DNA of 64,000 nucleotides from Tribonema minus (GCA_017506865.1 JAFCMP010000334.1:992001-1056000), one strand, 5' to 3'. Shown: positions 39,601 to 48,102, counted from the stretch's first letter. The notes: a model not told the origin generated them from the sequence alone. Numbers and translations: made by a program.

Positions 39601-42600
39601 CGTTGGTGTAACTGCTGCCATAGAAGGAGCCTTGGATTGACTCTGGCAGCTGCAGCAGTAGCACATCGCCTATGGAGGTGAAGGCACTGGTATATGGAGT
39701 GAGGCTCGCAGTGTCGATAGTGTTCGCAATTCCGGTGGAATCGCCTCTGTGCGCCGCCACCGATGTTGCAAAATAGGATCGAAGCTCCACGGCTGTGAGC
39801 AGCTTGAGGTTTGGGCACTCATCGGTGTACCCAGGCTGTAGAAGTGGGCACAGGGGCAGTTGTTGAGATCAGTACATGTAGCCTGCACATGGTGTATACT
39901 TTGCAGTATACATGTACCTGTATCATACGTAGATGTGAGTGTGTTTTTACCACTACTGCACTTATACACTTCGAAGTAGAAGCACTTCTACGCGCATATG
40001 TGTCACATTATGCAACCTGTTGCTGTACACTTCCAAGTATATACCTCAAGTTGAAATATAGTGTACATATATGCGTGTATTTGGTGTGCGTGTGCGAGTG
40101 CGCGTACATGCGTGCAAGCCATCATATCATGTAGTATCGTTGATTTTGGCACCTGTTGCTAATCAATCAGTCGTGAAATTTCACCAGATCAGTGTGCTTG
40201 TTACGAAGTGCACACCACAGTGACCTGCATGCTTTCATGGAAACTCTGTACTTGCCATGAAACGTTGACCGCCAGTCCTAAACTGTCAGCCCTGAGGCTT
40301 CAAGGCTTGGGACTTGCAATATCGGTGGTGACTCCGATGCTCTCTGTGTGGAAACAGCTAAATTAAGGTTGAGGTACACTAGGCTGAGGTCAACTTGTAT
40401 TATGTGTCGTTGGCACAGCCAGCGCATCACAGTCAGCGCAGTTTTAGTGCTAGAAGGGCGAGGGGGCAAGGCTGCTGGGGGCCATAGCAAACTGGGGACC
40501 CGTAGTGTCACAAGTACTTGGACACAGCATGCTCTGAGCAGCAAAGCCGGCATACTCATACTATTAGATGGCTTGCCCACCATGCCTCCGTCTGGGCTTT
40601 TCATGCATTGATATGAGTCCTTGAGGCCTTTTCACCTCGCTGGGATTTTCTGGTGTACGCGAGCATTCGGGTGAATATGTACTTGTCTTCAGAGTCGTGT
40701 TTGAATATAATCATACTCAGTCACTTGATCACTCTTTAAACTACCCAGCTTTTCCAATTGAAGCAGGCCTGGAATAGTCTTATTGTAGGTGCTATATCAT
40801 ATGACTATGGGACCCCAGGCTTTTTTTAGGTGAGGTTAGTAATACTGTGAAAAGAAACTATCCGATTTAAATCATTCGTACTTGTACACATTCACCTCAG
40901 ACTCAAATTTCAATTTCTGCAAAGATGAGTTTAAAAAAACCAAAATATGCAAGTCGATTAATCTCCTCTTGTAATGCCTTGCCTTTGAGCAAGATGGGCT
41001 ACTTACATCTCAGACATAGGTACCTGGAATAAGGGTAAGCACAGGTTAACACAGTCCGGAAGATAGGTAGAGATTGTCCGTTGCGTGTCAACCACGCTTT
41101 ATGATAGAAATCAAGATCTACTGAGAAGGACGTACATAATCCTTAAGAGTGCCACGATGATCTGTCAGTGGCGTATGTAGCCCTACTTTTGTTGCGGATA
41201 CTGTCATCTTTTCCCATTGGTGTTGCTCTATGAGTTTCATCAAGCAAATCCAAATGACAATTCACAATGACGCAGCCACTGGCATCCCCTGCAGGTATCC
41301 CTGGCAGGGAGCCAGCAGAACATGCAAGACCATTGTACATACTGCAATAGGTAAATTTTTTGTAAGTGATTTGGCATAAGTAGACTAAGGTACACGAGCA
41401 CTCGTTGTCCTCCGCCGCCAGAGGCCGGGTGGTCACCTACTTCCTTGCCATCAGTGATGGGCAACCCAATTTGATTACACTATAAACACAGGTTCACCAG
41501 CTGGCCTGCAGCTGTGCAGACAGTCTACTGCAGTACTGTGGCTTTACCAGGGAACATCTGATTTAGACCGGCAGCAACTTTGCGAGCAGTCTACTGGTGT
41601 TTGGTACAGACAGACCCAGCATGCAGGATATCGCAGATGGATGCATGTGCTTTGACAACGGGCTAACAGCATGTACATGATGACTCACTGTCCGCCACCG
41701 CCAGAGGCCAGGTAGTAGCCGTCCTTGGTGGTCGGCGCATCTGCGGCGTCAGCGACCGCCACCACAATTGTGAGCGTGCCAGGCTGCGTGGTGGCGGCAG
41801 CAGCGCCTTTCAAGAACTTCCAGCAGGGGTCCAGATCGGCGTCATAGAAGTTGTAGATGCTGCACAGCGTGGTGCCTACAGTGGCATTGGCCGTCTGCCA
41901 GCCCACGACGACATAGTCGGGTATGGACTCAAGATTGTCGTAAACGATGGTGAAGGTTCCCGTGCCGTCGTCAGCGAGGCCGATCTCAAAGCTCACGGTA
42001 AGGGGCGTCATATAGATGGGAACGCGGTCGTAGGCGATGACTGTTCCCTTGAAACGCAGGTTGTCGACATAGCCGATGTAGACACCACTCTCGCCGGTCT
42101 GGTGAGAGCAGCAAGAAAAGCAGCATCATTCAATCAACAGGTACACATACTGCAGTCGCAGTTGTCACTTTTTTTACCGCTCACCAGCATTGAACCAACA
42201 ACGACTAGACCGGTAACTAACTTGGTAAGTGCATGAACTGAACAGCAGTGACATGGCCCTTCGAGTTTGAGCACGTGTTCTTGGTGTCGCCGATGTAGAT
42301 TTGAAGTTCCAACCGGTCTGATGGCATCAAAGAGATGAACAACAGCGCTCAGGCTGGTGTCTGAGATGAATGTGTACAGTTGAAGTAGACGAAAGTCCAC
42401 TGAACATTGAATTACTTACCTTGAACCAACAAGAAGTGACTGCATTTTTGAAAGAGGTGTCACGGTGCACATCATGACAATAAGATCATCCTTCAAGTTT
42501 GGCTAGCTGGAGGGGACTCCGAGGCAGTCAACGTGGGGCTAAGATGACGAACGCAAGTGCGGCTCTGAACCTGAGTGGTCAGGAACTTGAAGGAGGGATC

Positions 42601-44829
42601 AATTCTGAGGCTTTGGCAGCCGGGCATTTGCCAAGTCTTTCATTCGCATCAGCTTGTTGTGCACGCTGAATATGGCCCCATCGATAAGAGTGAGGGCATA
42701 CTTACTAGTAGCAGTGAGACAGGCTGAGCAATGCGACAGCCTGAGCAGCTGAGTTAGTGGGCCCTGAGGTTGATTGAGTGGGTTTTAGTGGATGTGCAGG
42801 CGTCGGTCACCAGTTCCAAGGTGACTTTTGCCTTGAAGTTGGTACACATGACAGGTGCATTGGCGCTCAACTTGCTTGATCCACTGGCAGGCAACTGCAC
42901 CGGCAGGCGATTCTTACGTTGAAGTTGATGCACGTAATCAACGATTGCATAGGCCACACATATGGGGTTACCAATTGTGATCATTGACGCGAAAACATGC
43001 TCAATGAAAACAAGCTCAAAAACGGAAAGACTTAGTGTCCAAAGCCACTGTGACACTCGGAAATGCACAGAAACTCCATGCAGTTAAAAGCCTGAAGGCA
43101 GTACGACCACTACTAGTATCAAAGGCTTGTACATGGTACGTACTACTATAGTATGCTCATAGCTTACTAGTACTAGTAGGGGTCATTGGGGACGGTCGCC
43201 GGTGACCCGCGGGGGGTCCAAGCTGGGGGCATGGTTGAGGATGCTATGTGCGTACTACTAGTAGACAGACTGTAACAAGCACGCAGGCTGCGTGCTTGTT
43301 ACAGTGACGCAGCGCATGCGGTACTAGTACTAGTAGTAGCAGGCCTGGGGTCTAGTGTTTCGTGGCGAATGGGCTTGCATTGCTGGCGAGAGCGCGTGCA
43401 CACGCTGCATAGTCCGCACATCTAGCGGATGAAAAAACAAACAGCAGAACATAGTGATTTATAATCACTCACATAATATCGCTGATCCCCTGGGTACAAG
43501 TCCATCCAGAAGGGGGCAATCATGGCGCCGGGGCCTGCGCGTAAAAACATAGCACAGGCAGAACCGCAGATGGACATGATGGTATTGCCTGACAGTGTCC
43601 CGCAGAGTATCAAAATTTTTATTTCTGAAGACGCTGCATCATGATGTCATTGCCAGTGAGAGTGCGCACTAAGATGCCCACTTGAGTCAATCATTATGTT
43701 GCTGTAACAGTGTTTGTACTGCACTATACCCCAGGACCTGAAGTATTTAAAGTTCATCAATAAAATTAGTGGTATCATAGTTATGATATGTTTGACAAGC
43801 CAGCTAGCCAGCTGGAGCAAAGTTAGATAACATTCACGACTGTTGAATTTCAGTGTTCAAAAACTTTCAACTTGAACTTGTTGACCGTCACAGTTGTCGT
43901 GATCGCCTGACTCAGAGGGTGTGCGCCGGTCAACTGCAGTCATGATTGCAATCATGATTATCCTAGACATCAACTGATCGACAATGTCTCCTATACTGTA
44001 ACAGTCACTAGTGTGAATCAAAATATGATGTTGAGTGGATCAATGATGTATCAAAAGTCCAACTCATTGATTTAGTCGATTCAATTTATGATGACATGCT
44101 GCAGCAGACGGTCATACATGCATAGTACTACTTCGAAGTATACTTATAAATAAGAGTTACTGTACTACTAAGTCTACTAGACGACTCCGAATTCCGCATG
44201 GAGTCTTGCTTTCGAAATGACTCAGCCACGTGCGCACATATGATGTGCCATGGCAGACGTCATGCCATTCTGCACCAACTTGATGAACGTGTTGAGATGC
44301 TGTAACACCGTAATTTCAGCGCATGACACTGTGTGCACGGTCCAACTTCAAGTTGGAAGGTTGTATGTAGACAGGTCATGATCATGATGCATCATGATCA
44401 TCATGGATATAAATATCATTAGATCGCAACTTGAACATTGACCTAAGAGCCAGGTAGCTTTGCGTTGTGTTGCACGTTGTGCTCACCGCACTGCTGCCCC
44501 AACAGGTGACCATTGTACCAAGGATTGCCAAGGGGGTCCACAAAGCTGATCCATCCATCGCTGCTGATGTCAACGCCGTCGTATGAGTCCAATGTGTCCA
44601 TGCCGTAGAAAGTCCAAGGTTGCACGAGTGGCGCATACGCAACTTCCTCATCTCCCAACTGCAGGTTGGTCATCGCGGTTGGCGAGCCCGAAGACGTGGC
44701 GGTTGCGTTAGCATAGGTCATGTACTCTTCCGTCAGCACCAGAGAAGCTGTGTAATTGACCATCGCCAACGTCTGAACGCAACAGCCTACGGCCAGCACC
44801 ACAGCGACGTAACGCATGAAAAATGACAT
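6669..44829 (-). CDS. Giant multidomain surface protein: signal peptide, NIDO-like, IPT/TIG-like, Cys-rich, multi-TM (>=32 exons)
   Basis: One minus-strand gene of about 38 kb. Exons in gene order: 44829-44487, 43534-43473, 42098-41689, 39835-39391, 37775-37583, 36802-36536, 35524-35413, 33375-32978, 31651-31508, 29543-29320, 28055-27823, 27167-26814, 26094-25879, 25102-24944, 24498-24016, 23606-23446, 22663-22469, 21742-21572, 20706-20469, 20020-19787, about 19735-19668, 19131-18854, 17921-17866, 17271-16993, 16803-16510, 15754-15473, 15000-14851, 12629-12337, about 11270-11157, 10601-10374, 8543-8466, 7309-6669 (stop 6669-6671). Most junctions keep phase. Mismatches near 41689/39835, 19668/19131, 18854/17921 and 14851/12629 suggest missed small exons. 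The protein is at least 2,600 aa, starting with a signal peptide ([17 protein letters not shown]) and ending in a cytoplasmic Ser/Gly-rich tail after several TM helices. A plasma-membrane adhesion, receptor or mechanosensory role is inference only. Confidence 0.8.
7455..7545 (-). pseudogene. Decayed copy of the start of the last exon of the giant gene
   Basis: On the minus strand the segment reads CTGCTGCAGTTGACCGCAATG then CTGGCCCTGATGTACTTC, matching the start of exon 32 (CTGCTGCAACTGGCCGCAATG...CTGGCCCTGACGTACTAC) about 230 bp away. The copy encodes [14 protein letters not shown] against [16 protein letters not shown], then loses similarity. It lies in the intron directly before exon 32. 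Confidence 0.72.
8548..8980. mobile_element. MITE with ~62-bp terminal inverted repeats and CTGC target duplication
   Basis: The ends, starting AGGATCCGCTCCGCTC and ending in its complement, are inverted repeats of about 62 bp with one visible mismatch. The element is flanked by CTGC on both sides (8544-8547 and 8981-8984), a plausible 4-bp target-site duplication. The 433-bp element has no transposase ORF. Its interior has many GTTGAAGT/ACTTCAAC motifs, like transposase-binding subterminal repeats. It lies in the intron between exons 30 and 31 of the giant gene and abuts exon 31: the left duplication, read as GCAG on the minus strand, is that exon's acceptor. Confidence 0.85.
9283..9320. repeat. 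19-bp tandem duplication
   Basis: Two near-identical copies of CCGATGGATGGCCACACAG lie head to tail in the intron between exons 30 and 31 of the giant gene. Confidence 0.85.
9604..9681. repeat. AAATACG/CGTATTT motif cluster with 14-bp palindrome
   Basis: AAATACG or its complement occurs about seven times in 78 bp, including the perfect palindrome CGTATTTAAATACG at 9644-9657. It is intronic in the giant gene and non-coding. Confidence 0.75.
12649..12673 (+). repeat. Interstitial telomere-like TTAGGG repeat
   Basis: GGGGTTAGGGTTAGGGTAAGG lies 20 bp upstream of exon 28 of the giant gene. Read in the transcript it is CCCTAA, which would serve as part of the pyrimidine-rich tract of that acceptor. 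Confidence 0.75.
13413..13574. repeat. Tandem duplication, two ~82-bp units
   Basis: Two copies sharing AGGCTCTT.GAGGGCGCAGTG and GGACACCCGG, in the long intron region between exons 27 and 28 of the giant gene. Divergence is about 15%. No coding match was recognised. Confidence 0.85.
17330..17465 (-). pseudogene. Duplicate of transmembrane exon 24, without a usable donor
   Basis: After a TCAG acceptor the minus strand reads [20 protein letters not shown] and [17 protein letters not shown], aligning along its length with exon 24 ([37 protein letters not shown]). The upstream intron ends also match (CCTGATTCCGCACATG against CCTGACTCCACACATG), so exon and flank were duplicated in tandem with a period of about 194 bp. 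I see no good GT donor at the end of this copy. It is a decayed exon or, less likely, an alternative TM exon. Confidence 0.78.
17866..20706 (-). other. Giant gene, exons 19-23: juxtamembrane beta domain and Cys-rich GCC2/GCC3-like segment
   Basis: Exons 19 and 20 encode [15 protein letters not shown] and [20 protein letters not shown], a charged alpha/beta stretch seen in protist receptors just before Cys-rich repeats. Exon 22 encodes [20 protein letters not shown] and [20 protein letters not shown], and exon 23 [16 protein letters not shown], the spacing of ephrin-receptor-like GCC2/GCC3 modules. Exon 20 ends CAG|GCAAGT, a GC-AG donor. Junctions 19668/19131 and 18854/17921 do not match in phase, so a small exon or an indel is unresolved here. 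Confidence 0.65.
20170..20370 (-). pseudogene. Two decayed copies of the exon 19 donor junction
   Basis: The working junction reads, on the plus strand, CACCGCAGCGCACTTACATC then AATCGCCACGCCAGCAGGGG. Copies at about 20307-20370 and 20170-20220 keep ACCGCAGTG, TTGCCACGC and GTGA.TCCGTGATG-like stretches at a spacing of about 145 bp. The nearer copy retains a GT at the donor place; the farther one has AT. Confidence 0.72.
21572..27167 (-). other. Giant gene, exons 12-18: IPT/TIG-like modules
   Basis: Exon 15 is the clearest: [40 protein letters not shown] and [12 protein letters not shown] follow the IPT/TIG order (P..G...GG..itv.G.gF...C.f......C..p). Exon 13 ends [13 protein letters not shown] and exon 16 has [13 protein letters not shown] followed in exon 17 by [16 protein letters not shown]. 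Exons 13, 14 and 15 are phase 0-0; exons 17 and 18 enter and leave in phase 2 inside a Trp codon (TG|G). IPT domains are common in extracellular parts of large receptors. Confidence 0.72.
22402..22452. repeat. Dispersed repeat, copy 1 (partner at 46963-47012)
   Basis: About 50 bp (starting CAATCATCTGGGCTTTTTCG and including GCCCTGAGC and AAAAAGTAC) recurs at 46963-47012 with roughly 80-85% identity. This copy lies in the intron just after exon 17 of the giant gene; the other is intergenic. Its nature is unknown, perhaps the remnant of a transposable element. Confidence 0.65.
29066..29105 (-). pseudogene. Decayed copy of the exon 10 donor junction
   Basis: GGTGCGCACTAGTGCAAATG and GAGTAGCTGTCAG match the working junction GGTGCTCACTTGTGCACATA and GAGTAGCCATCAAG at 29312-29345, about 245 bp away. 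The copy's donor reads GTGCGC against GTGAGC in the working site. Confidence 0.65.
32735..32820 (-). pseudogene. Decayed copy of the end of exon 8
   Basis: GGCGGTGCCAGCGCCGTGCT and GTGAATTTGCTTTGTCGA match the plus-strand CCCGGTGCCAGCACCGCGCC and GTGAACTGGCTGAGCCGTCG of exon 8 about 240 bp away. TGCCAT.CTTG.GGCC near the donor also matches. The copy is intronic. Confidence 0.6.
36925..36985 (+). repeat. Degenerate CCCTAA-like tract
   Basis: Repeated CTAACCCTAATTCTAACC and CCCTGACCCTGAGCC motifs lie in the intron between exons 5 and 6 of the giant gene. This may be a degenerate telomere-like repeat or simply a pyrimidine-biased tract. Confidence 0.5.
39030..39286 (-). pseudogene. Two decayed copies of the end of exon 4
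   Basis: The segment at 39222-39286 (GTGTGGGCGCCGTCACTTAT) matches the exon 4 end GCGTAGGCGCCGTCGCTCGT. The segment at 39030-39130 matches a longer part: on the minus strand it reads PMTTLLYV and NATCGGTV where exon 4 reads PMLAPLYG and DLTCGGTV, then meets a stop. Both lie in the intron after exon 4. They are remnants of tandem duplication of a NIDO-encoding exon end. Confidence 0.74.
41400..41450 (-). pseudogene. Decayed copy of the end of exon 3
   Basis: The minus strand reads GGCCTCTGGCGGCGGAGGAC (ASGGGGQ), nearly identical to the end of exon 3 (GGCCTCTGGCGGTGGCGGAC, ASGGGGQ at 41689-41710), about 285 bp downstream in the intron. The working donor GTGAGT is replaced by ACGAGT. Confidence 0.75.
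43160..43345. repeat. ACTAGT-rich block with a 17-bp-arm hairpin
   Basis: A perfect inverted repeat (arms ACTGTAACAAGCACGCA, 43269-43285 and 43289-43305, 3-bp loop) is bracketed by inverted runs of TACTAGTACTAGTAG. It lies in the intron between exons 2 and 3 of the giant gene. It looks like a small fold-back element. Confidence 0.7.
44378..44401. repeat. 24-bp perfect palindrome
   Basis: A 24-bp self-complementary sequence made of ATGATCATGATG and its complement, about 85 bp downstream of the exon 1 donor of the giant gene. An 8+1+8 hairpin (TCCAACTT-C-AAGTTGGA) lies just upstream at 44341-44357. Confidence 0.8.
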
Positions 44830-46280
44830 GACTGCTTGCTGGTGGTAAGATGCAGGCTTGCTATCCCTGCCTCAGCCGTGCGCGGCACGTTCGTCGAAGT
44901 TTGTCGAAACGTCTTTCGGGTGCGTTCGCCGCAACCCTGGCAACCCTGACGCGCCTCCACAGGCAGCAGCTGCTCTGCTGCTGCTGCAGCTGCCGCTGGT
45001 ATTGTTTCCAAGATATACCACCGCGTGCTGCTGCCCTCACTGCCTGTTGTCAGGATCACGCGCAGCAATTTCCCAATTAGCGATAAGTTCGTAAAACGAG
45101 CTTGAAAAACCGAGTAGAAAACCTATTTTCGATTGGCTAGAAATGAGCCAGACAGCCTGAGGGCGCTTGCAGCAAAGGTGCGGGTCCAGGAAGTAGCTGG
45201 CGGCATCAACAGTTCGGTGTTGCTGCACAGGCTGACCGCGTGCAGCGTATTGGCGCTGGCATGTATCGTACTGCATTCATTTTTAAAGGCTGCGACCCCA
45301 CGCTGCGCAGGCTCACATAACCCACTGTTTCGGCCTTTGAAAAGTCGGCGTAACGGTTTTGAAGTTGATTTTCTGTTTCTTTTTCAGAGCCCGATGGGAT
45401 GATGGGATGGCGTGTGTCGATGATGGAGGCGGTGTGTGCGCAATGCTATGCTTGTCACAGCATGCAAGTGTTGATGTGCTTGCATGCACTACACCACCAG
45501 GCTTCTTCTGCCCCCGCACGTGCGCCTATGCGCGGCCTTGCAGATGCTGCACACAGGATGTTTCTTGATGTCAGTGCTCTGCAGCTGCAGTGTAGCCAGA
45601 TGCGCCCCATCCAGAGTGCGCTTGCAGATGCCGTCGTTTCCGGGCTTGCAAAGAAGGTGGAGGCCCCGCAACAGTTGCCGCACTTGCCTGATTCCGGTCG
45701 CAGCGCCACATGCACTCCACCGGCATGGCATTTCTCAACGATCCAAAGTCCTCTACAGTGGCTGCGTTTCATGGAATGCCTTGGCAGTTGGCGCTAAAGC
45801 GCTCCATTGGAGAGGAGCAGAAGGCGGCACACTGCAGGCGGTGCAGAAAATCGCCGGGCGGCGGTTTGCACGCGCGGCTCTGTCAAGCACCACGCATCAA
45901 GGCACATGACACCATCCTGCACAGCGGCTTCAAGCAGGCCACGCACGGCAGTACCGCAAGTCTTACTAGTAGACGGGGCTAGTCGACGAGAAGTACACGT
46001 CATGTGAAGATTCTTGACGTCTCCAGAAGATCGCAGGATGGACATTGTGCTGCCTACCGATGCCTTTCCAGTCACCAGCTACGACGACGAGACACGTCAG
46101 CCTGACCTACCACTCATGGAGGACGTCACCTGCTCCAAAGCACAGGCGCATTTCGGGTGGCGAAGACTTCATGCAGCAGACCCCAACCGGTGCTGCTGGC
46201 AGTGCAACCAAGAGGCCATCAATATGAAACTGACCCACTAGTATTCTGGTCACTATACATACTATAGTATATGATCAGAA
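44830..46280. other. Upstream region of the giant gene; no assignable gene
   Basis: This should contain the minus-strand promoter of the giant gene. From about 45100 to 46240 there are several overlapping plus- and minus-strand ORFs of 60-140 codons in GC-rich sequence (for example 45399-45797 and 46014-46241), but none shows a family motif, clear splice pattern or codon bias. I call no gene; an unrecognised or decayed gene is possible. Confidence 0.5.
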
Positions 46281-46780
46281 TTGCTACAAAGTTGCCTCTT
46301 CAACAATCGGGTCCTTTGGCAGCATCATGATGATCGGGGCGCAATGCCTGCCAGACTGAGTGCAATTGCTCAAGGGGCTGGCAGCAGCACGTGCCTTGAC
46401 CGTGACTGCTCCAGCACCAGCGTGGCGATGCCGTGTGCGCTCAGGCAGCGGCCTCATGATCCGCCGACGCTGCCGCTGCCGCTGCCGCTGCCGCCGTCGC
46501 ACTTGCAGTATGTACGTGAATCATCATTACCGTGACGGTCGCTACGGGAACGTGACGGCTCAGTCAGAAGGCCCGCGGGCGCATGCGCATGTCATGCGCA
46601 CAGACGGCAAGCTTTGTGCCGCAGCAACTACGTGCGGCAGCAACTTGCACTGTCACTGCGATGCCCGGAACAGCCGCTGCAGCGGCGGCCTCGACATGAC
46701 ATTGCACGCATTGGTGCCAGCAACTACCGAGTAGTACTAGTATAATACTGTGCGCCCACTGGCAGGTGTTGTCGATACAA

Positions 46781-46880
46781 CGCATCTCGGTACCTGCACG
46801 AGTGTCGTACAGGTACCGTACAGGTACCAAACATCTCAGTACCTGTACGAGTGTCCGACATACACGCGTACCGGTATGAG
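46781..46880. repeat. GGTACC-rich tandem/palindromic repeat
   Basis: Two ~53-bp units sharing CATCTCGGTACCTGCACGAG / CATCTCAGTACCTGTACGAG, with internal CAGGTACC palindromes. Non-coding and intergenic. Confidence 0.75.
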
Positions 46881-46962
46881 TGTGTTTAGAAGTGATTGTC
46901 ATTGAGGTACTTTCAGATTGTCACATGAATGTAGATTCTGTACTATAAGCTTCAATTGAAAT

Positions 46963-47012
46963 CAATCATCTTGGCTTATTCGTGCCCTGAGCAAGATTCA
47001 AGAAAAAGTACT
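46963..47012. repeat. Dispersed repeat, copy 2 (partner at 22402-22452)
   Basis: CAATCATCTTGGCTTATTCG followed by GCCCTGAGCAAGATTC and AAAAAGTAC matches the intronic copy at 22402-22452. Confidence 0.65.
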
Positions 47013-47723
47013 AGTTAGTGCAGGACCGTACTCTGACAGTACACATGTTAATAACGAATCAAATAATAGGTAGTACACTGGCACATGCAGGCAATAGCAG
47101 CGCGGTTTAAACAGCTGTGGCTGCACTTCAAGTTGTGCTACCCAGTCACCAGCGCCAATGGTAACGCTTCAAGAAGTTTCAACGCAACTGCCTACCTGGC
47201 AGTGCAGCCTGCAAGGGGCTGGCAGCAGCACGGTGACGGTGACTGCAGCAGCAGCACCACGTTGCCGCGTGTGCTCAGGCAGCGGCGCCCTCATGAACTG
47301 CCGCTGCCGCTGCCGCTGCCGCTGCCGCTGCCGCTGCCGCTGCCGCTGCCGCACTCGCAGTATGTACTACGTGAATCATCAGGACCATCATGATCGCAGC
47401 GGGACCGTGACGGCACAGTCAGAAGGCCCGCGGGCGCATGGGAGTGCATCACAGTGGTGACAGCAGCGACTGCTGCCGCGCGCTCACTGGCAGGCGGCGC
47501 CTTCGGGGACGCTCATGCGGCGCTGCCGCTGCCGCACTCGCAGTGTGGTGCTGCATGATTTACTACGAGCTGAGCACTGTGACTGCCGCAGTAGTGGCAC
47601 ACGCATCCTGGCCGAGCGTGCGCAGTTACTGTACCACCGCCTGCCCAATTGGATCATTGTGCCGGAGGGCGAACTGGGAGAGAAGCGATGGTTAAATGGA
47701 AGAGAAGCATGCGTCTCGAATGT

Positions 47724-47772
47724 GAGGGGTCTTAGCTCATTTGGCGAGCGCGCGCTCAGGTAGCATGCACGC
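47724..47772 (+). pseudogene. tRNA-Ala-derived fragment
   Basis: GGGGTCTTAGCTCATTTGGC then GAGCGCGCGCTCAGGTAGCA: acceptor 5' strand, D arm and part of the anticodon arm of the tRNA-Ala at 48031. The T arm and acceptor 3' strand are missing. The ~45 bp upstream (ATGGAAGAGAAGCATGCGTC, TCGAATGTGA) matches the sequence before the intact gene, so the flank was duplicated with the tRNA. Confidence 0.75.
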
Positions 47773-48030
47773 AACTGCCGATCTGGCGGTGCCAGCATCA
47801 CCGTAGTGACAGCGACTGCTGCCGCGCGCTGCGGCGGCGCCCTCAAGGTCATGCAGCGCTGCCGCTGCCGCTGCCGCACTCGCAGTGTGGTGCTGCATGA
47901 TGTACTATGAGCACTGTGACTGGCAGTAGTGGCACGCGGCGCATCCTGACCGAGCGTGCGCAGTACTACCACCTGCCCCGTCGTCGTTTGAGATAGCGAA
48001 ATGGAAGATGAGCATGCATTTCGAATGCGA

Positions 48031-48102
48031 GGGGTCTTAGCTCATTTGGCAGAGCGCGCGCTTAGCATGCACGAGGTAGGGGGTTCGATTCCCTCAGACT
48101 CC
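48031..48102 (+). tRNA. tRNA-Ala (anticodon AGC)
   Basis: A full cloverleaf can be drawn. Acceptor GGGGTCT pairs with AGACTCC (one G-T). The D arm is GCTC/GAGC. The anticodon stem CGCGC/GCACG has one C-A mismatch and the loop TTAGCAT gives anticodon AGC. The T arm is GGGGG-TTCGATT-CCCTC with one G-T pair. There is no intron and CCA is not encoded, as expected for a eukaryote. T-runs at about 48103-48118 suit RNA polymerase III termination. The A and B box positions (TAGCTCATTTGG, GGTTCGATTCC) are conserved. Confidence 0.92.

Larger units (their letters stand above)
35413..39835 (-). other. Giant gene, exons 4-7: second NIDO-like module
   Basis: Exon 4 starts [13 protein letters not shown] and includes [34 protein letters not shown] and [20 protein letters not shown], again the NIDO order (turn, then 'aPl..pld'). 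Exon 5 adds [18 protein letters not shown] and [12 protein letters not shown]. Exon 6 adds [20 protein letters not shown] and exon 7 [20 protein letters not shown]. All three internal junctions are in phase. This copy is more diverged than the first and third and may bind a different partner. Confidence 0.66.
41689..44829 (-). other. Giant gene, exons 1-3: signal peptide and first NIDO-like module
   Basis: Exon 1 encodes a hydrophobic leader (about residues 1-22), then [20 protein letters not shown], which fits the 'G..Y..v.VSSNG.I.F' start of nidogen-like domains. Exon 2 gives [17 protein letters not shown], the typical 'iAPFWaDld' motif. Exon 3 gives [20 protein letters not shown] and [14 protein letters not shown], the strand/GWQ part of the domain. 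Junctions 44487/43534 and 43473/42098 are in phase. Asn-X-Ser/Thr sites (NYTAS, NATAT) suit an extracellular face. NIDO is a motif-level call; no profile search was possible. Confidence 0.72.
46360..47990 (+). repeat. Cluster of four diverged ~210-230-bp repeat units with a CTGCCG hexamer core
   Basis: Units at about 46364-46590, 47212-47442, 47443-47650 and 47782-47990. The first two share GGGGCTGGCAGCAGCACG, CTCAGGCAGCGG, (CTGCCG)n, GCAGTATGTA and CAGAAGGCCCGCGGGCGCAT. The last two share GACTGCTGCCGCGCGCT, GGCGGCGCC, CGCACTCGCAGTGTGGTGCT and GACCGAGCGTGCGCAGT-like ends. The hexamer length varies (longest 47297-47352). The cluster ends at the tRNA-Ala gene, and a tRNA-Ala fragment lies between units three and four. 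Confidence 0.75.

Noticed and set aside
42754..43068. Minus-strand 104-codon ORF between exons 2 and 3 of the giant gene
   Set aside because: Exon 2 and exon 3 join in phase to form a continuous NIDO-like module, so an extra exon is not needed and the ORF lacks the motif.
45399..46241. Overlapping ORFs upstream of the giant gene as a possible divergent gene
   Set aside because: Several frames on both strands are equally open, none has a motif or consistent exon structure; recorded as an unassigned region.
46360..47990. CRISPR-like or protein-repeat interpretation of the spaced repeats
   Set aside because: The units are long, diverged and contain hexamer microsatellites; the genome is eukaryotic and no consistent repeat-spacer pattern exists.
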